Counted from the first letter of the stretch, positions 1 through 9,096 are shown. The stretch: DNA of 64,000 nt from Spirosoma aureum (GCF_011604685.1 NZ_CP050063.1:1820501-1884500), one strand, 5' to 3'. Program-made: numbers and translations. Notes: generated by a model not told the origin, from the letters alone.

Positions 1-71
1 TGTTGCGAAACAGGCTGGGCTTGCCCTGCAAAAGATAGTGCAACCAATAACAGAGGTAAGGTTGTTTTCAT
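1..71 (-). CDS. Start of a secreted protein, cut by the window edge
   Basis: An ATG on the minus strand at 71 opens a frame that runs off the left edge after 23 codons. The visible part is a typical signal peptide: MKTT, then a leucine/alanine-rich core, then a GQAQ cleavage-like site. Nothing of the mature protein is visible, so no function can be assigned. A minus-strand terminator at 216-247 separates it from the upstream gene, so it probably has its own promoter in 72-215, although no perfect TAnnTTTG box was found there. The gene call rests only on the signal-peptide pattern and the start codon. Confidence 0.55.
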   Translation of the reverse strand, partial: MKTTLPLLLVALSFAGQAQPVSQ

Positions 72-210
72 AGAATAGGATGTTTCCTAGAAAACGCCAA
101 GCTTGCAATTTCAGTATGTGCCCGATAGTGACAAAATGGATTATAATCGAAATTGGATGGTTTATTGACTAAGTGGAAATTGAGAATCGCTACTATAAAC
201 CACTAACCAC

Positions 211-247
211 AAAAAAGCCCTTACCATACTATTCGATGATAAGGACT
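211..247 (-). terminator. Rho-independent terminator
   Basis: Read on the minus strand, a 12-bp stem (including two G-U pairs) with an 8-nt loop is followed by six T. It lies downstream of the outer-membrane protein gene that ends at 548 and upstream of the next minus-strand gene at 71. Confidence 0.6.
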
Positions 248-547
248 ACACCTTGAGCTGACGGTACAATTTATAAGTCATTTTTAGCCAGACAGGCTGG
301 TACGATTACCGACCGGTTGTGAAAGTAGCCGTCCGACGAACAGGGCGGGAAACTACAGTTTCCATACCCAGAAACCGTGCCCGCTCGGTGCGAAGAATGG
401 TGCGAATGTGTCTGGTTGTTTTCGTTGTTGTATTTGATTATTAATGTTGTTTTTCAGTAGGTACGCACCAGGTCGATCCAGGCTTAAGCTAGCGTCATTG
501 TCAAGCAAGGACGACGTGATGCGTACCTTCTGATTGGCAGTGCTTAC
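248..547. other. Gap with no clear gene; one 19-codon frame
   Basis: This 300-nt stretch lies between the stop of the outer-membrane protein gene and the terminator at 211-247, so it is probably transcribed on the minus strand. The only item seen is a 19-codon minus-strand frame (365 to 306) rich in Arg and Thr. An 8-bp inverted repeat (GGTACGCA/TGCGTACC) flanks 460-527. No conserved gene or RNA is recognised. Confidence 0.3.
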
Positions 548-1321
548 TTAAAATTTAGCCGTCAGCCCCAGTTTAACGGCCGATACGCCATACCCTACTT
601 CGGCAAATGCGCCGACTTTCGGAGCAAACATAAACCGGGCTCCCAGGTGTAATCCGATGAATACCCCACTGTTGTAGCTGCTGCCATAGTCGTAATAGCT
701 ATAACTATAAGCCCCACCCCCTGCATACCGGAAACCCAGCGATGCACCCACGTAAGGATCGAAGCTATTGTTCTGAACATTCAATGCTTCGCCCAGGTGA
801 TAGGAAGCGCGGGCTCCGGCATAAACGAAATTATAACCACTTGAATAATAGCCGTAATTGTAGCGATAGTAGTCGATTGAGCCACCAATAGAAAAGTTGT
901 TTTTGGCTTCTACTTCCACGGAGACACCTAGTGGCAGACCACCACCATAATAAGTGGCTAGCCCAATTCCTGCATTAAGATATACCGCGCGACTTCGGTG
1001 CGAAGATCTTGTGCTATACGTACGGGCTGCCGCCGGACGAGCCCCCGGCTGGGGACGAGCTATAGTTTGTGTAGCGGGCGCCTGGCGAGTTTCGGCGGCA
1101 GCCGGACTGGCTACCGGAGCAGGTGCCTGTGTCTGCGTTTTGGGAGCGGTTGTGGCCGTTACCGGCTTACGGACCTGGCTTGTAGCTGATTTCGCGACGG
1201 GTTTTTTCGCTGTGGAAACAGCTTTCGGCGCTGGCCGCCGAACCGATTGCTGGGCCATAACGAAGTCTGTTGAACAGACCAGTGCAAGCGCCAGAACGGC
1301 TAATCGAGTAAATGTTTTCAT
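548..1321 (-). CDS. Outer-membrane beta-barrel-like protein with Ala/Pro/Thr-rich linker
   Basis: Probably a small outer-membrane protein of 257 residues. It starts with a signal peptide (MKTFTRLAVL to about VMAQQ). A low-complexity Ala/Pro/Lys/Thr linker of about 80 residues follows. The C-terminal part, about 130 residues, is rich in Tyr, Gly and Ser with alternating polar and hydrophobic residues and ends in KF, as beta-barrels of the OMP_b-brl kind do. The start at 1321 is preferred over an in-frame GTG at 1381 because a TACGTTTG box at 1361-1368 lies inside the longer frame and the signal peptide begins at 1321. Paired direct repeats at 1404-1435 lie upstream of the promoter. The linker may cross or bind peptidoglycan; that is inference. 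Confidence 0.75.
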   Translation of the reverse strand: MKTFTRLAVLALALVCSTDFVMAQQSVRRPAPKAVSTAKKPVAKSATSQVRKPVTATTAPKTQTQAPAPVASPAAAETRQAPATQTIARPQPGARPAAARTYSTRSSHRSRAVYLNAGIGLATYYGGGLPLGVSVEVEAKNNFSIGGSIDYYRYNYGYYSSGYNFVYAGARASYHLGEALNVQNNSFDPYVGASLGFRYAGGGAYSYSYYDYGSSYNSGVFIGLHLGARFMFAPKVGAFAEVGYGVSAVKLGLTAKF

Positions 1322-1360
1322 GACAGTATTTGTTGTTTCTGGTTTTCCTGAGGAACGATG

Positions 1361-1368
1361 CAAACGTA
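1361..1368 (-). promoter_or_regulatory. Bacteroidota -7 box (TACGTTTG)
   Basis: This is an exact match to TAnnTTTG on the minus strand, 39 bp upstream of the ATG at 1321. A perfect -33 TTG is absent; a TTA lies about 17 bp upstream. The box falls inside the longer reading frame from 1381, which argues against that start. Confidence 0.55.
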
Positions 1369-1403
1369 CAACGTTGGGCACCGGTTAAGCCAGAAGCTAC
1401 TGC

Positions 1404-1435
1404 CTGAACTGCATAAAGAACTACCTGAACTGCAT
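1404..1435 (-). promoter_or_regulatory. Paired 11-bp direct repeat, period 21: candidate LytTR site
   Basis: CTGAACTGCAT occurs at 1404-1414 and again at 1425-1435. On the minus strand, the direction of the downstream gene, each unit reads ATGCAGTTCAG. The inner GCAGTTCAG fits eight of nine positions of the known LytTR half-site pattern [TA][AC][CA]GTTN[AG][TG]. The 21-bp period is also the LytTR arrangement. The proximal unit lies 35 bp upstream of the -7 box, a usual activator position. Binding is inferred, not shown. Confidence 0.45.
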
Positions 1436-1532
1436 GGAGTAACGGGTGAAACGGATTAGAAAAACAACCATTGATGGCACTAATTGCATCCGATAAATGG
1501 GTAGAAAGAAGGCTTGACGGTGTGAAAGATAC

Positions 1533-2684
1533 TTACTGGTTGGAAAGCTTGTCAAGTGCTTGCTTAGCCTCCTTATTGTCGGGGGAGAGTTGGATCGATC
1601 GCGTGTAAGCTTGTCTGGCGAGTCGGGTTTTTCCCATTAGTGCATACGTATTTCCCAGCGAATAGTAGGTGCCCGAGCTCCAGGAGAACTCAGATAGGCT
1701 AAGAAGGTAAATCTGGACGGCTTCATTCAGCTTTTTCTCCCGAACGAGCCCATCGGCTAGCGTATTAAGTTCCTGAGAATCGAAGTTATAGATGAAGTGG
1801 CTCTGGTCCTGGTTATACAAGGTTCGATAATGCCTCACAGCCTGATCGATGCCCTGCTTGTCAATGATCGGTAGCAAGACCTCTCCAATGGAGGTCAAGG
1901 GTACGTTCAGAGGTCGGGTTTGACGGAGTACTTTTTGCAGATAATGTGTAGTTGTACCATACAGGGCTGGTTCGCTCGTTTTGTTATTAACCGAACTGCC
2001 GCCAAGAATGCCAAGTAAATACCCGTTTTCATCGACAATAGGCGAGCCACTGGACCCGGAAACTTTTTGGGACGTATCACTCGTGATAATTAACCGGTTT
2101 CCTTTGGATTCCAGTATCCGTCCGCTGTAGACCACGCAGTTCTTTTCCTGGTAAGGGCAGGCAAAAATGTATACCTTTTCTCCCGGCTTTGCCAGGGTAT
2201 ATCTGGGCTTTAAAGGCTGAATGGCGGGTGAACGATACTTGGTTTTGAAAACAAGCCAGTCGCGCTGGGTAATGGTCGATTGCCTGCCTGAGAGTGTTTC
2301 AGTGGTATCTGCATTCAGCAAATAATCGATCAATACCGAATCGGCCAGGTTATTTTTAGGATGCATGAGCCATTTTTGAAGCGCACCGCCAAAATCTACC
2401 GATTTCATCGCTTTTGTTTTGGCAACCCATAAAGCATGCTTGGCGGTAACGGCCAGCGTATCTGTACCGGTTTGGATCAGAAAGCCGGTCGCAACGTAGT
2501 CAAAAGAAGGATGTACGTAGCGTTCCCCATTTTGAAACCAAACCTCATTGATCATCGAAATGAGGGGCCATTGTGCCTGTGGTTTCGTAATCCAGGTTTC
2601 TTTTTCCTGACCCAAAGCCGGGTAATAACTAGAGCTGAGAATAAACCCGAGGATATAAGCTAACGTTCTGCCAAAGTTGTTCAT
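1533..2684 (-). CDS. Secreted trypsin-like serine protease with C-terminal TPRs
   Basis: A 383-residue exported protein. The signal peptide covers about residues 1-25 (cleavage near ALGQ). A chymotrypsin/DegP-fold protease region spans about 40-245, with likely catalytic His83 (VTAKHAL), Asp142 (QRDWLVF) and Ser214 in GSSGSP, followed by DENGYLLGILGG, which is typical of the family. Residues about 295-380 form tetratricopeptide repeats (YYSLGNTYALMGK and similar). No PDZ domain is seen, unlike DegP. A TACATTTG box lies at 2707-2714. The gene stands alone between minus-strand neighbours. The substrate is unknown; the TPRs may bring in partner proteins. The family call is firm, the triad moderately so. 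Confidence 0.8.
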   Translation of the reverse strand: MNNFGRTLAYILGFILSSSYYPALGQEKETWITKPQAQWPLISMINEVWFQNGERYVHPSFDYVATGFLIQTGTDTLAVTAKHALWVAKTKAMKSVDFGGALQKWLMHPKNNLADSVLIDYLLNADTTETLSGRQSTITQRDWLVFKTKYRSPAIQPLKPRYTLAKPGEKVYIFACPYQEKNCVVYSGRILESKGNRLIITSDTSQKVSGSSGSPIVDENGYLLGILGGSSVNNKTSEPALYGTTTHYLQKVLRQTRPLNVPLTSIGEVLLPIIDKQGIDQAVRHYRTLYNQDQSHFIYNFDSQELNTLADGLVREKKLNEAVQIYLLSLSEFSWSSGTYYSLGNTYALMGKTRLARQAYTRSIQLSPDNKEAKQALDKLSNQ

Positions 2685-2706
2685 CGGTGCAACATGTCCA
2701 TTTGGG

Positions 2707-2714
2707 CAAATGTA
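2707..2714 (-). promoter_or_regulatory. Bacteroidota -7 box (TACATTTG)
   Basis: An exact TAnnTTTG match on the minus strand, 22 bp upstream of the protease ATG at 2684. No clear -33 TTG at the expected distance. Confidence 0.45.
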
Positions 2715-2840
2715 TTGGCCCTGGGTGAATCACCTGGACAGGCACCTGTAAAACAATGTTAACGACATGTAAAAGTTAGGGCAGCCGGTCGTTAAGGCTT
2801 TATGCGACGCAGCCTCAATCCCGTTTCATGAATCGCTAAG

Positions 2841-3176
2841 CTACTTTTCTGTTTCTGTAAGGGGGCTCGTTTCGTTGGCAGCTTTCAGGACCGAATCCAG
2901 CAGACCCGGAAATTTTGCTTCCAGTTCGTGCAGCCGCAAGGAGGTTAAACTCTGGGTGCCTTCGGTTCGGATATGAACAATACCAGCCTCTCGCAACACG
3001 CGCAGGTGATGCGACATGGTCGATTTGGCAACGGGCGACGGAATAGCCCCACAGGGCGACTCGCTCGTTAGTTTAGCTAAGCATTGTATAAAGTTCAGCC
3101 GCACCGGATCACTCAGAGCGTGCAGCACACCGGTCAGGGTAATCTGTTCGGCGGTGGGGTGCTGGTACTGTTTCAT
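2841..3176 (-). CDS. ArsR-type winged-helix transcriptional regulator
   Basis: A 111-residue single-domain DNA-binding protein. It has the ArsR/HTH_20 layout: an N-terminal helix containing LSDPVRLNFIQCL, a recognition helix STMSHHLRVLREAG at about 65-78, and a wing with VHIRTEGTQ. The classic metal-binding ELCVCDL motif is absent, although one Cys (SPCG) lies in that part, so it is probably not a metal sensor of the standard type. It is divergent from the RND efflux operon at 3389, with 212 bp between them. It is therefore a good candidate for that operon's local repressor. The repeats at 3320-3373 could be its operator; this is inference from position only. Confidence 0.8.
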   Translation of the reverse strand: MKQYQHPTAEQITLTGVLHALSDPVRLNFIQCLAKLTSESPCGAIPSPVAKSTMSHHLRVLREAGIVHIRTEGTQSLTSLRLHELEAKFPGLLDSVLKAANETSPLTETEK

Positions 3177-3319
3177 AAGTCTACTCCTTCCAATTTCTGC
3201 TCGTTGGTAGCTACCAGAAAAGACGTAGCTACAGTAATTGCTACTACAACGATTAGTGGACTAAAAATAATTCACTTGATTTTTTTTCACGTTTAGGAAA
3301 CCATCCGGCAGGCACACTT

Positions 3320-3373
3320 GTTCGATATCCATAAAACAATTAAAGTTCGATAATTGTAGAACAATAAAACAAT
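3320..3373. repeat. Interleaved direct repeats upstream of the efflux operon
   Basis: GTTCGATA occurs at 3320-3327 and 3345-3352 (period 25). ATAAAACAAT occurs at 3331-3340 and 3364-3373 (period 33). Both lie just upstream of the adaptor ATG at 3389 and in the divergent region shared with the ArsR-type regulator. They look like an old local duplication or a double operator. Confidence 0.4.
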
Positions 3374-3388
3374 ACAACCTCAATTAGT

Positions 3389-4474
3389 ATGAAAACGATC
3401 AATAGTCGAACAAAATCGCTCATCGTCGGTATCATCGCCTTAACGGTTGCGCTTTTTTTTATCACGCCGAAGCTTTTCTCCAATAAGCCAGAGCCTTCGA
3501 ATACGAAAGCTCCATCAACACCGCCCGCCGAAAACAAAGTGGCTACCGATGTTTTTGTCATTAAGCGCGAAACAATTACAGACGAACTCCAGACTACAGG
3601 AACCATCGCAGCTAACCAGGAGGTCGATCTGGTGAGTGAAGTGGCTCGTAAACTGGTTCGGGTCTATGCTCGGGAAGGTAGTTTCGTTGGGCAGGGGACG
3701 CTGCTATACAAGTTAGACGATGCCGATCTACTGGCAAAAAAACGCAGGATCGCCCTCCAGGAAAAACTGGCAAAGCTCGACGAAAAACGATTCCGCGAAT
3801 TGCTCGCTACCGAAGCGGTCAATCAGCAGGAATATGATAAGGTGTTAACCAACCTGAACGTACTACAGGCCGAAATAGCCATGATTGATGTGGATCTGGC
3901 GAAAACCGAGATCCGCGCTCCTTTTGCCGGTCGGCTGGGTTTAAAACGTGTTGACGTTGGCGCGTATGTGACGCCTTCAACGGTACTGAGTTCATTTGAC
4001 GATGTGAGTCGGGTAGAAATCAACTTTACCATTCCCGAAAAATACGCTTCCGACGTTCGGCCCGGTCAAACCATTCACTTTACGACCGAGAATAGTAATC
4101 GCTCGTTCGCTGGCAAAGTCACCGCTACCGAACCCAAAATGGAGTCAAACACAAGGAGCCTGCTGGTGAAAGCCGTCAGCGAGAACCGGGATGGCAAACT
4201 TGTGCCGGGATCGTCGGCTAAAATCGCCTTTGCTTTGCACGTTGCTCAGGATGGTATCCTGATTCCGACGGAAGCGCTCATTCCGAATGCCAAAGGCTAT
4301 TCACTGTTCAGACTCAAAAATGGAAGTGCAGAACGACGTGACGTGAAAACCGGTAGCCGCACCAAAGGCATGGTTCAGATCATGGATGGTTTATCGATTG
4401 GCGATACGGTGCTGACAACCAATTTACTGCGGCTCGATACGGGTGTTCCCGTAACTATTTCTACTGTTGACTAG
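3389..4474 (+). CDS. RND efflux periplasmic adaptor (membrane fusion protein)
   Basis: A 361-residue adaptor joining the inner-membrane RND pump to the outer-membrane channel. A single N-terminal membrane or signal segment lies at about residues 10-28 (LIVGIIALTVALFFI). Next come a lipoyl-like half (EVDLVSEVARKLVRVYAREG), a short alpha-helical hairpin (about 115-165), the second lipoyl half (IRAPFAGRLGLKRVDVGAYV), a beta-barrel (about 205-280) and a membrane-proximal domain. The length and order are typical of the HlyD/AcrA-like family. The pump gene follows after 52 bp and the channel gene after that, so the three form one operon. The substrate cannot be read from the sequence. Confidence 0.92.
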   Translation: MKTINSRTKSLIVGIIALTVALFFITPKLFSNKPEPSNTKAPSTPPAENKVATDVFVIKRETITDELQTTGTIAANQEVDLVSEVARKLVRVYAREGSFVGQGTLLYKLDDADLLAKKRRIALQEKLAKLDEKRFRELLATEAVNQQEYDKVLTNLNVLQAEIAMIDVDLAKTEIRAPFAGRLGLKRVDVGAYVTPSTVLSSFDDVSRVEINFTIPEKYASDVRPGQTIHFTTENSNRSFAGKVTATEPKMESNTRSLLVKAVSENRDGKLVPGSSAKIAFALHVAQDGILIPTEALIPNAKGYSLFRLKNGSAERRDVKTGSRTKGMVQIMDGLSIGDTVLTTNLLRLDTGVPVTISTVD

Positions 4475-4526
4475 GCATCTGTTCACAAGGCCTTCTCATC
4501 ATTATTGAATCAAAATTTACCCAATC

Positions 4527-7500
4527 ATGAGTTTATCGGGAATTAGTATTCAGCGGCCAGTACTGGCCGGAGTACTCTCTGTATTGATTATTCTGTTTGG
4601 TTTCGTTGGGCTTACCTACCTCGGTATTCGTGAATACCCCGTCACCGACTCGCCCATCGTTACCGTTACGACAACATATCCGGGGGCCAGCCCCGACGTA
4701 ATCGCCTATCAGATTACCAAGCCACTGGAAGAGTCGATTGGCGAGGCCAATGGTATTCGGACTATCTCATCGGTTTCGCGAGAAGCCGCCAGCGTGATTA
4801 CGGTTGAGTTTAACCTTGACGCTGATCTGGAAGCGGCTGCCAACGACGTTCGCGATAAAGTGACCAAAGCCCGGCGGCTGTTGCCCGGTGATGTCGATCC
4901 GCCCATTGTGGAAAAAGCCAACAGTGGTGATATCGTGATTTTTATGGCTGTGGAAAGCAAAACCCGCAGCATTCTGGAAGTCAGTAATATTGCCTCCACG
5001 GTCATTAAAGAACGGATGCAGACCATTCCGGGCGTAAAACGAGTGGGTATTGCGGGAGAGAAAAAATACGCCATGCGGCTTCGCATCGATCCGGCCAAAC
5101 TGGCGGCTTATCAATTGACTCCATCCGATATTGAACAGGCTTTACGTAAAGAAAATGTGGATCTGCCATCGGGTCGTATCGAAGGCGACCGCAACGAACT
5201 GACGGTTCGGACGCTGGGCCGCCTGACCAAAGAAGACGATTTCAACAACATGATCGTCAAGCAGGAGGGTAGCAGCATAATTCGGTTCAAAGACATTGGC
5301 TATGCCGAATTGGGCGCTGAAAACGAGCGAACTGCCATTCTGAATAGCCTGAAAGGAAACTCGCCGACCATTGGTGTCTTTGTTGAACCGCAACGGGGCG
5401 CCAATGCCGTAGCGATAGCCGATGAATTTTACCGGCGGTTGAAAGAACTGCGCAAGGAAATTCCTGCCGACTATCAATTGACGATTGGGAAAGACTTTAC
5501 GGAGCCAATCCGCGATTCGATCTCGGAAGTCGAAGAAACCCTGTTCGTCGCCTTTGGTCTGGTCATTCTGATTCTGTTCCTGTTCCTGCGCGACTGGCGT
5601 TCGACTATCATTCCGGTGGTGGCGATTCCGGTGTCTATCGTGTCCGCGTTCTTCATCATGTACATCGCTGGCTACTCGATCAACATCCTGACGCTGCTGG
5701 CACTGGTGCTGGCAATTGGACTCGTGGTTGATGATGCCATCGTGGTACTGGAAAATATCTTCGCTAAAGTAGAGGAAGGTATGTCGCCCTTGCAGGCTGC
5801 CTTCAAAGGGTCGTCGGAAATCTATTTCGCCGTTATCTCAACGACAATTACGCTGGCGGCTGTGTTCCTGCCGATTCTTTTCCTGCCCGGCATTACCGGA
5901 AAGCTGTTCCAGGAGTTTGCGGTAGTAGTGGCGGGTTCTGTATTGGTATCGGCCTTTGTAGCGCTGACACTCTCGCCCATGATGAGCGCCTATCTGCTAA
6001 AACGGCAGGAAAAACCCAATTGGCTTTACCGGAAAACCGAGCCGTATTTTGTGGCTCTGAACCGGGGTTATGAAAAATCACTGGGCTGGTTCCTGCGCTA
6101 TCGCTGGGTTGCCTTTCCAACGCTGATCGTTACATTCGGCTTGATTTATATCATCGGAAAGCAACTGCCTTCGGAGCTGGCTCCGCTGGAAGATCGTTCG
6201 CAGATTAGCCTGGCCGTGATTGCGCCGGAAGGATCATCGTACGAGTACACGGAGAAGTACATGAACGAGATCGCGAAATTCTCGGTCGATTCTACGCAGG
6301 GTTTATTTCAGACGTATTCCATTCTGGCACTGACGTTTGGCCCGCCAGCTCCGGTCAATATTGCCATTCAGAACACCTTCCTTAAAAAGGCCGATGAGCG
6401 GAAAACCACCCAGGCGGATGTGTTCGCGACTTATTCCCGGAATGCACAAAATTTTAGAGGAGTGATGGTGTTTCCGGTTCAGCCGCCGACCATTGGTAGC
6501 CGTTTTGGGCAGGCTCAACCTGTTCAGTATGTGTTGCAGGGGACCAATCTGGCCGCTATTACGGAGGTTTTGCCCAAGTTCATGGACGAAGCGCGAAAAA
6601 GCCCGATCCTGCGCTTTGCCGATTCCGATCTGAAAGTCAATAAACCTGAACTGGTCCTTCAGATTAACCGCGATAAGGCAGCTGAGCTGGGAATTTCAGT
6701 TGTCGAAATTGCCCGTGGTCTGCAATTGGCGCTGAGTGGTCAGCGGTATGGTTACTTTATCTACAATGACCGCCAGTATGAAGTGATCGGTCAGTTGCAG
6801 CGTCAGGACCGCGATACGCCCTATGACCTCAAGTCCATGTACGTACGCACCCGAACCGGCGACATTGTTTCGCTCGACAACCTGGTTTCGTTCCGGGAAA
6901 GCATTAGCCCGGCGGCTATCTATCGCTACGATCAGGCTATTTCAGCTACGGTATCGGCGGGTCTGGCACCCGGAAAAACCATTGGCGACGGCGTGGCCGA
7001 AATGAATCGTATCGCTCGGAAAGTATTGCCACCGACGATCAAAACGTCTCTGGCGGGCGAATCGCGGGACTTTGCCGAAAGCTCATCGAGCCTGATGTTT
7101 GCGTTCGTATTTGCGCTGGTGCTGATTTATCTGGTTCTGGCCGCTCAGTTTGAAAGCCTGGTCGATCCGTTCATTATTTTGCTGACGGTTCCGATGGCCA
7201 TGACAGGGGCGCTAATCAGCCTGTGGCTTTTTGGCCAGACCCTGAATATTTTCAGCCAGATCGGTATAATAACCCTGATCGGTCTGATCACCAAAAATGG
7301 GATTCTGATTGTGGAATTTGCCAATCAGAGCAAGGAAGCAGGATTAAGCACGCTGGAAGCTGCTAAAGTAGCCGCTGCTTCCCGGTTCCGGCCCATTCTG
7401 ATGACAAGCCTGGCCATGATTTTCGGTACCATTCCGATTGCACTCACCGAAAACAGCCGCAATTCGCTGGGTACCGTCATTGTTGGCGGGCTATTGTTTG

Positions 7501-7598
7501 CTGGCTTGCTCACACTCTACATCATACCGGCGGTCTATTCTTACTTCTCCCGCGTGCCAAAGCATAAGGAAGCTGAGATATTAGAGCCGGTAGAATAA
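4527..7598 (+). CDS. RND multidrug efflux pump, inner-membrane permease
   Basis: A 1023-residue AcrB/MexB-type proton antiporter of normal family length. It has twelve expected membrane segments in two halves. The first helix (VLAGVLSVLIILFGF) is followed by a large periplasmic porter/docking loop, then a second cluster. The proton-relay aspartates are present in GLVVDDAIVVLEN, and the relay lysine in GLITKNGILIVEFANQ. The loop FKGSSEIYFAVISTT matches the family. It lies between the adaptor and the TolC-like gene (23 bp to the latter) and works with both as a tripartite exporter. Specificity is unknown. Confidence 0.95.
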   Translation: MSLSGISIQRPVLAGVLSVLIILFGFVGLTYLGIREYPVTDSPIVTVTTTYPGASPDVIAYQITKPLEESIGEANGIRTISSVSREAASVITVEFNLDADLEAAANDVRDKVTKARRLLPGDVDPPIVEKANSGDIVIFMAVESKTRSILEVSNIASTVIKERMQTIPGVKRVGIAGEKKYAMRLRIDPAKLAAYQLTPSDIEQALRKENVDLPSGRIEGDRNELTVRTLGRLTKEDDFNNMIVKQEGSSIIRFKDIGYAELGAENERTAILNSLKGNSPTIGVFVEPQRGANAVAIADEFYRRLKELRKEIPADYQLTIGKDFTEPIRDSISEVEETLFVAFGLVILILFLFLRDWRSTIIPVVAIPVSIVSAFFIMYIAGYSINILTLLALVLAIGLVVDDAIVVLENIFAKVEEGMSPLQAAFKGSSEIYFAVISTTITLAAVFLPILFLPGITGKLFQEFAVVVAGSVLVSAFVALTLSPMMSAYLLKRQEKPNWLYRKTEPYFVALNRGYEKSLGWFLRYRWVAFPTLIVTFGLIYIIGKQLPSELAPLEDRSQISLAVIAPEGSSYEYTEKYMNEIAKFSVDSTQGLFQTYSILALTFGPPAPVNIAIQNTFLKKADERKTTQADVFATYSRNAQNFRGVMVFPVQPPTIGSRFGQAQPVQYVLQGTNLAAITEVLPKFMDEARKSPILRFADSDLKVNKPELVLQINRDKAAELGISVVEIARGLQLALSGQRYGYFIYNDRQYEVIGQLQRQDRDTPYDLKSMYVRTRTGDIVSLDNLVSFRESISPAAIYRYDQAISATVSAGLAPGKTIGDGVAEMNRIARKVLPPTIKTSLAGESRDFAESSSSLMFAFVFALVLIYLVLAAQFESLVDPFIILLTVPMAMTGALISLWLFGQTLNIFSQIGIITLIGLITKNGILIVEFANQSKEAGLSTLEAAKVAAASRFRPILMTSLAMIFGTIPIALTENSRNSLGTVIVGGLLFAGLLTLYIIPAVYSYFSRVPKHKEAEILEPVE

Positions 7599-7621
7599 AC
7601 GAGTTTTATCAACTAGATTTC

Positions 7622-8968
7622 ATGAAACGAATTATTTATACGCTCCTGACTGTCCTGTTCTTTGCGGGTAGTCAGGGGCTAACTCAGGCTCAGGTTCGCC
7701 AGCTAACGATGGACAATGCCGTGAAGCTGGCGCTGGATAAGAACCGGGATTTACAGGTAGCAACGCTGGAAACAGCTAAGTCGGCTCAGAAAGTGGTAGA
7801 AGCGCGAAGTTATGCGCTGCCAAACGTAGCAGGGTCAGCCCTGTATCAGTATTATTTCAACAAGCAGGTTTCGTTTTTGCCCGGTAGTTTTGTTGGATTG
7901 CCTGAAAATCAACTGGCTACTTTCCGGGTGGGAGGGTCAAATGCATTGATCGGGGGCATTGCCGCAACACAACCACTCTTCCAGCCGGGTATAAAGTCGG
8001 GTATCAAAGCTGCGCAGATTGATGAGGCCGCTACAAACGAAGCCCTGGCCGACGTTCGGGCCAACATTGTTACGGATGTAAAAAAAGCGTATCTGGATGT
8101 GCTGATCACGCAGGAACAACTTCGGTTGCAGCAGCAAAGCATCGCCCGGAATGAACAGGCGCTGAAAGATGCACGCTCACTTTTGGCGCAGGGACGGGCC
8201 TCTCGCGTTGATACGTTACGGGCCTTTGTGACGGTCGAAAACCTACGTCCGGCCATTATTCAACTGACAAACCGCATCGGAATAACCAAGACCATTCTGA
8301 AACGGACAATGGGTCTGGATGAACAGGAAACCATCGAGTTACAGGATTCGCTGCGTTACGACAATGCTTTATTGGCAACTCCTGCTACAACTACGGATGT
8401 CTATTTCGAAGCCGTTCAGGCCCGGCCCGAAGTGCGTCGGCTGGAACTGGTCGAACAATTGAATCGGGAGCAAGTGGCCATACAAACAGCAGAGCGACAA
8501 CCCAAGCTATCGGCAATTGGGCTAGTACAGTCTCAGTCACAGGCCAATAACTTTCGGGTTGATGAGTATAAGTGGCCCGTGAGTTCGTATCTGGGGCTGC
8601 AATTAAGTGTCCCGATTTTTACGGGTTTTCGCACAAATTCACGGATTCAGCAGGCGCAGATTACACGCCAGCAGACCGAAACGCAGGTGGCTAACCTGAA
8701 AGAAGTTGTTCGGGCGCAGGTTAAGATTGGGCTGGCTAATGTGGAGGAAGCGCGTTTACGGATCGAAACGCAACGGCAAACGATCTCGGTTGCAGAACTA
8801 GGCTACCGCATCACCCGCGACCGCTGGAAACAAGGTATTGCCTCACGACTGGATATGTCGGACGCTGAGCTCTCGCTTACGCAAGCCAAATCGAATTATC
8901 TACAGGCCGTTTATGACTACCTGACGGCTACGGTCAGCCTGGATAAAGTGCTGGGCCGGATCAAGTGA
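7622..8968 (+). CDS. TolC-like outer-membrane efflux channel
   Basis: A 448-residue outer-membrane factor. The signal peptide covers about residues 1-23 (ending TQAQ). Two repeated TolC-type halves follow, each with long amphipathic helices: about 25-230 (VKLALDKNRDLQVA, KKAYLDVLITQEQLRLQ) and about 260-445 (ARPEVRRLELVEQLNREQ, NVEEARLRIETQRQTIS). The domain order and length fit the TolC/OprM family, with no N-terminal lipobox Cys. It is the third gene of the RND operon and completes the export conduit. Confidence 0.92.
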   Translation: MKRIIYTLLTVLFFAGSQGLTQAQVRQLTMDNAVKLALDKNRDLQVATLETAKSAQKVVEARSYALPNVAGSALYQYYFNKQVSFLPGSFVGLPENQLATFRVGGSNALIGGIAATQPLFQPGIKSGIKAAQIDEAATNEALADVRANIVTDVKKAYLDVLITQEQLRLQQQSIARNEQALKDARSLLAQGRASRVDTLRAFVTVENLRPAIIQLTNRIGITKTILKRTMGLDEQETIELQDSLRYDNALLATPATTTDVYFEAVQARPEVRRLELVEQLNREQVAIQTAERQPKLSAIGLVQSQSQANNFRVDEYKWPVSSYLGLQLSVPIFTGFRTNSRIQQAQITRQQTETQVANLKEVVRAQVKIGLANVEEARLRIETQRQTISVAELGYRITRDRWKQGIASRLDMSDAELSLTQAKSNYLQAVYDYLTATVSLDKVLGRIK

Positions 8969-9031
8969 TAACCCGCTGAGAATAGTCAATTTTAAGCAGG
9001 TGTTTTGGGCAAACTAGCCAGCGCTTTTTAA

Positions 9032-9060
9032 TTGCCATTGGGGAACGTCGGTTAGTTTTG
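9032..9060 (+). promoter_or_regulatory. Complete Bacteroidota promoter for the VOC gene
   Basis: TTG at 9032-9034, an 18-bp spacer, then TAGTTTTG at 9053-9060: both elements fit the consensus. Transcription should begin near 9066, which excludes an in-frame TTG at 9058 as the start and supports the ATG at 9097. Confidence 0.65.
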
Positions 9061-9096
9061 CCCAAAACACTTGCTATTTACTTTCCGATAAACCCT

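Noticed and set aside
954..1388. Long frame antisense to the outer-membrane protein gene
   Set aside because: It mirrors the low-complexity Ala/Pro linker; the minus-strand frame has the signal peptide and promoter.
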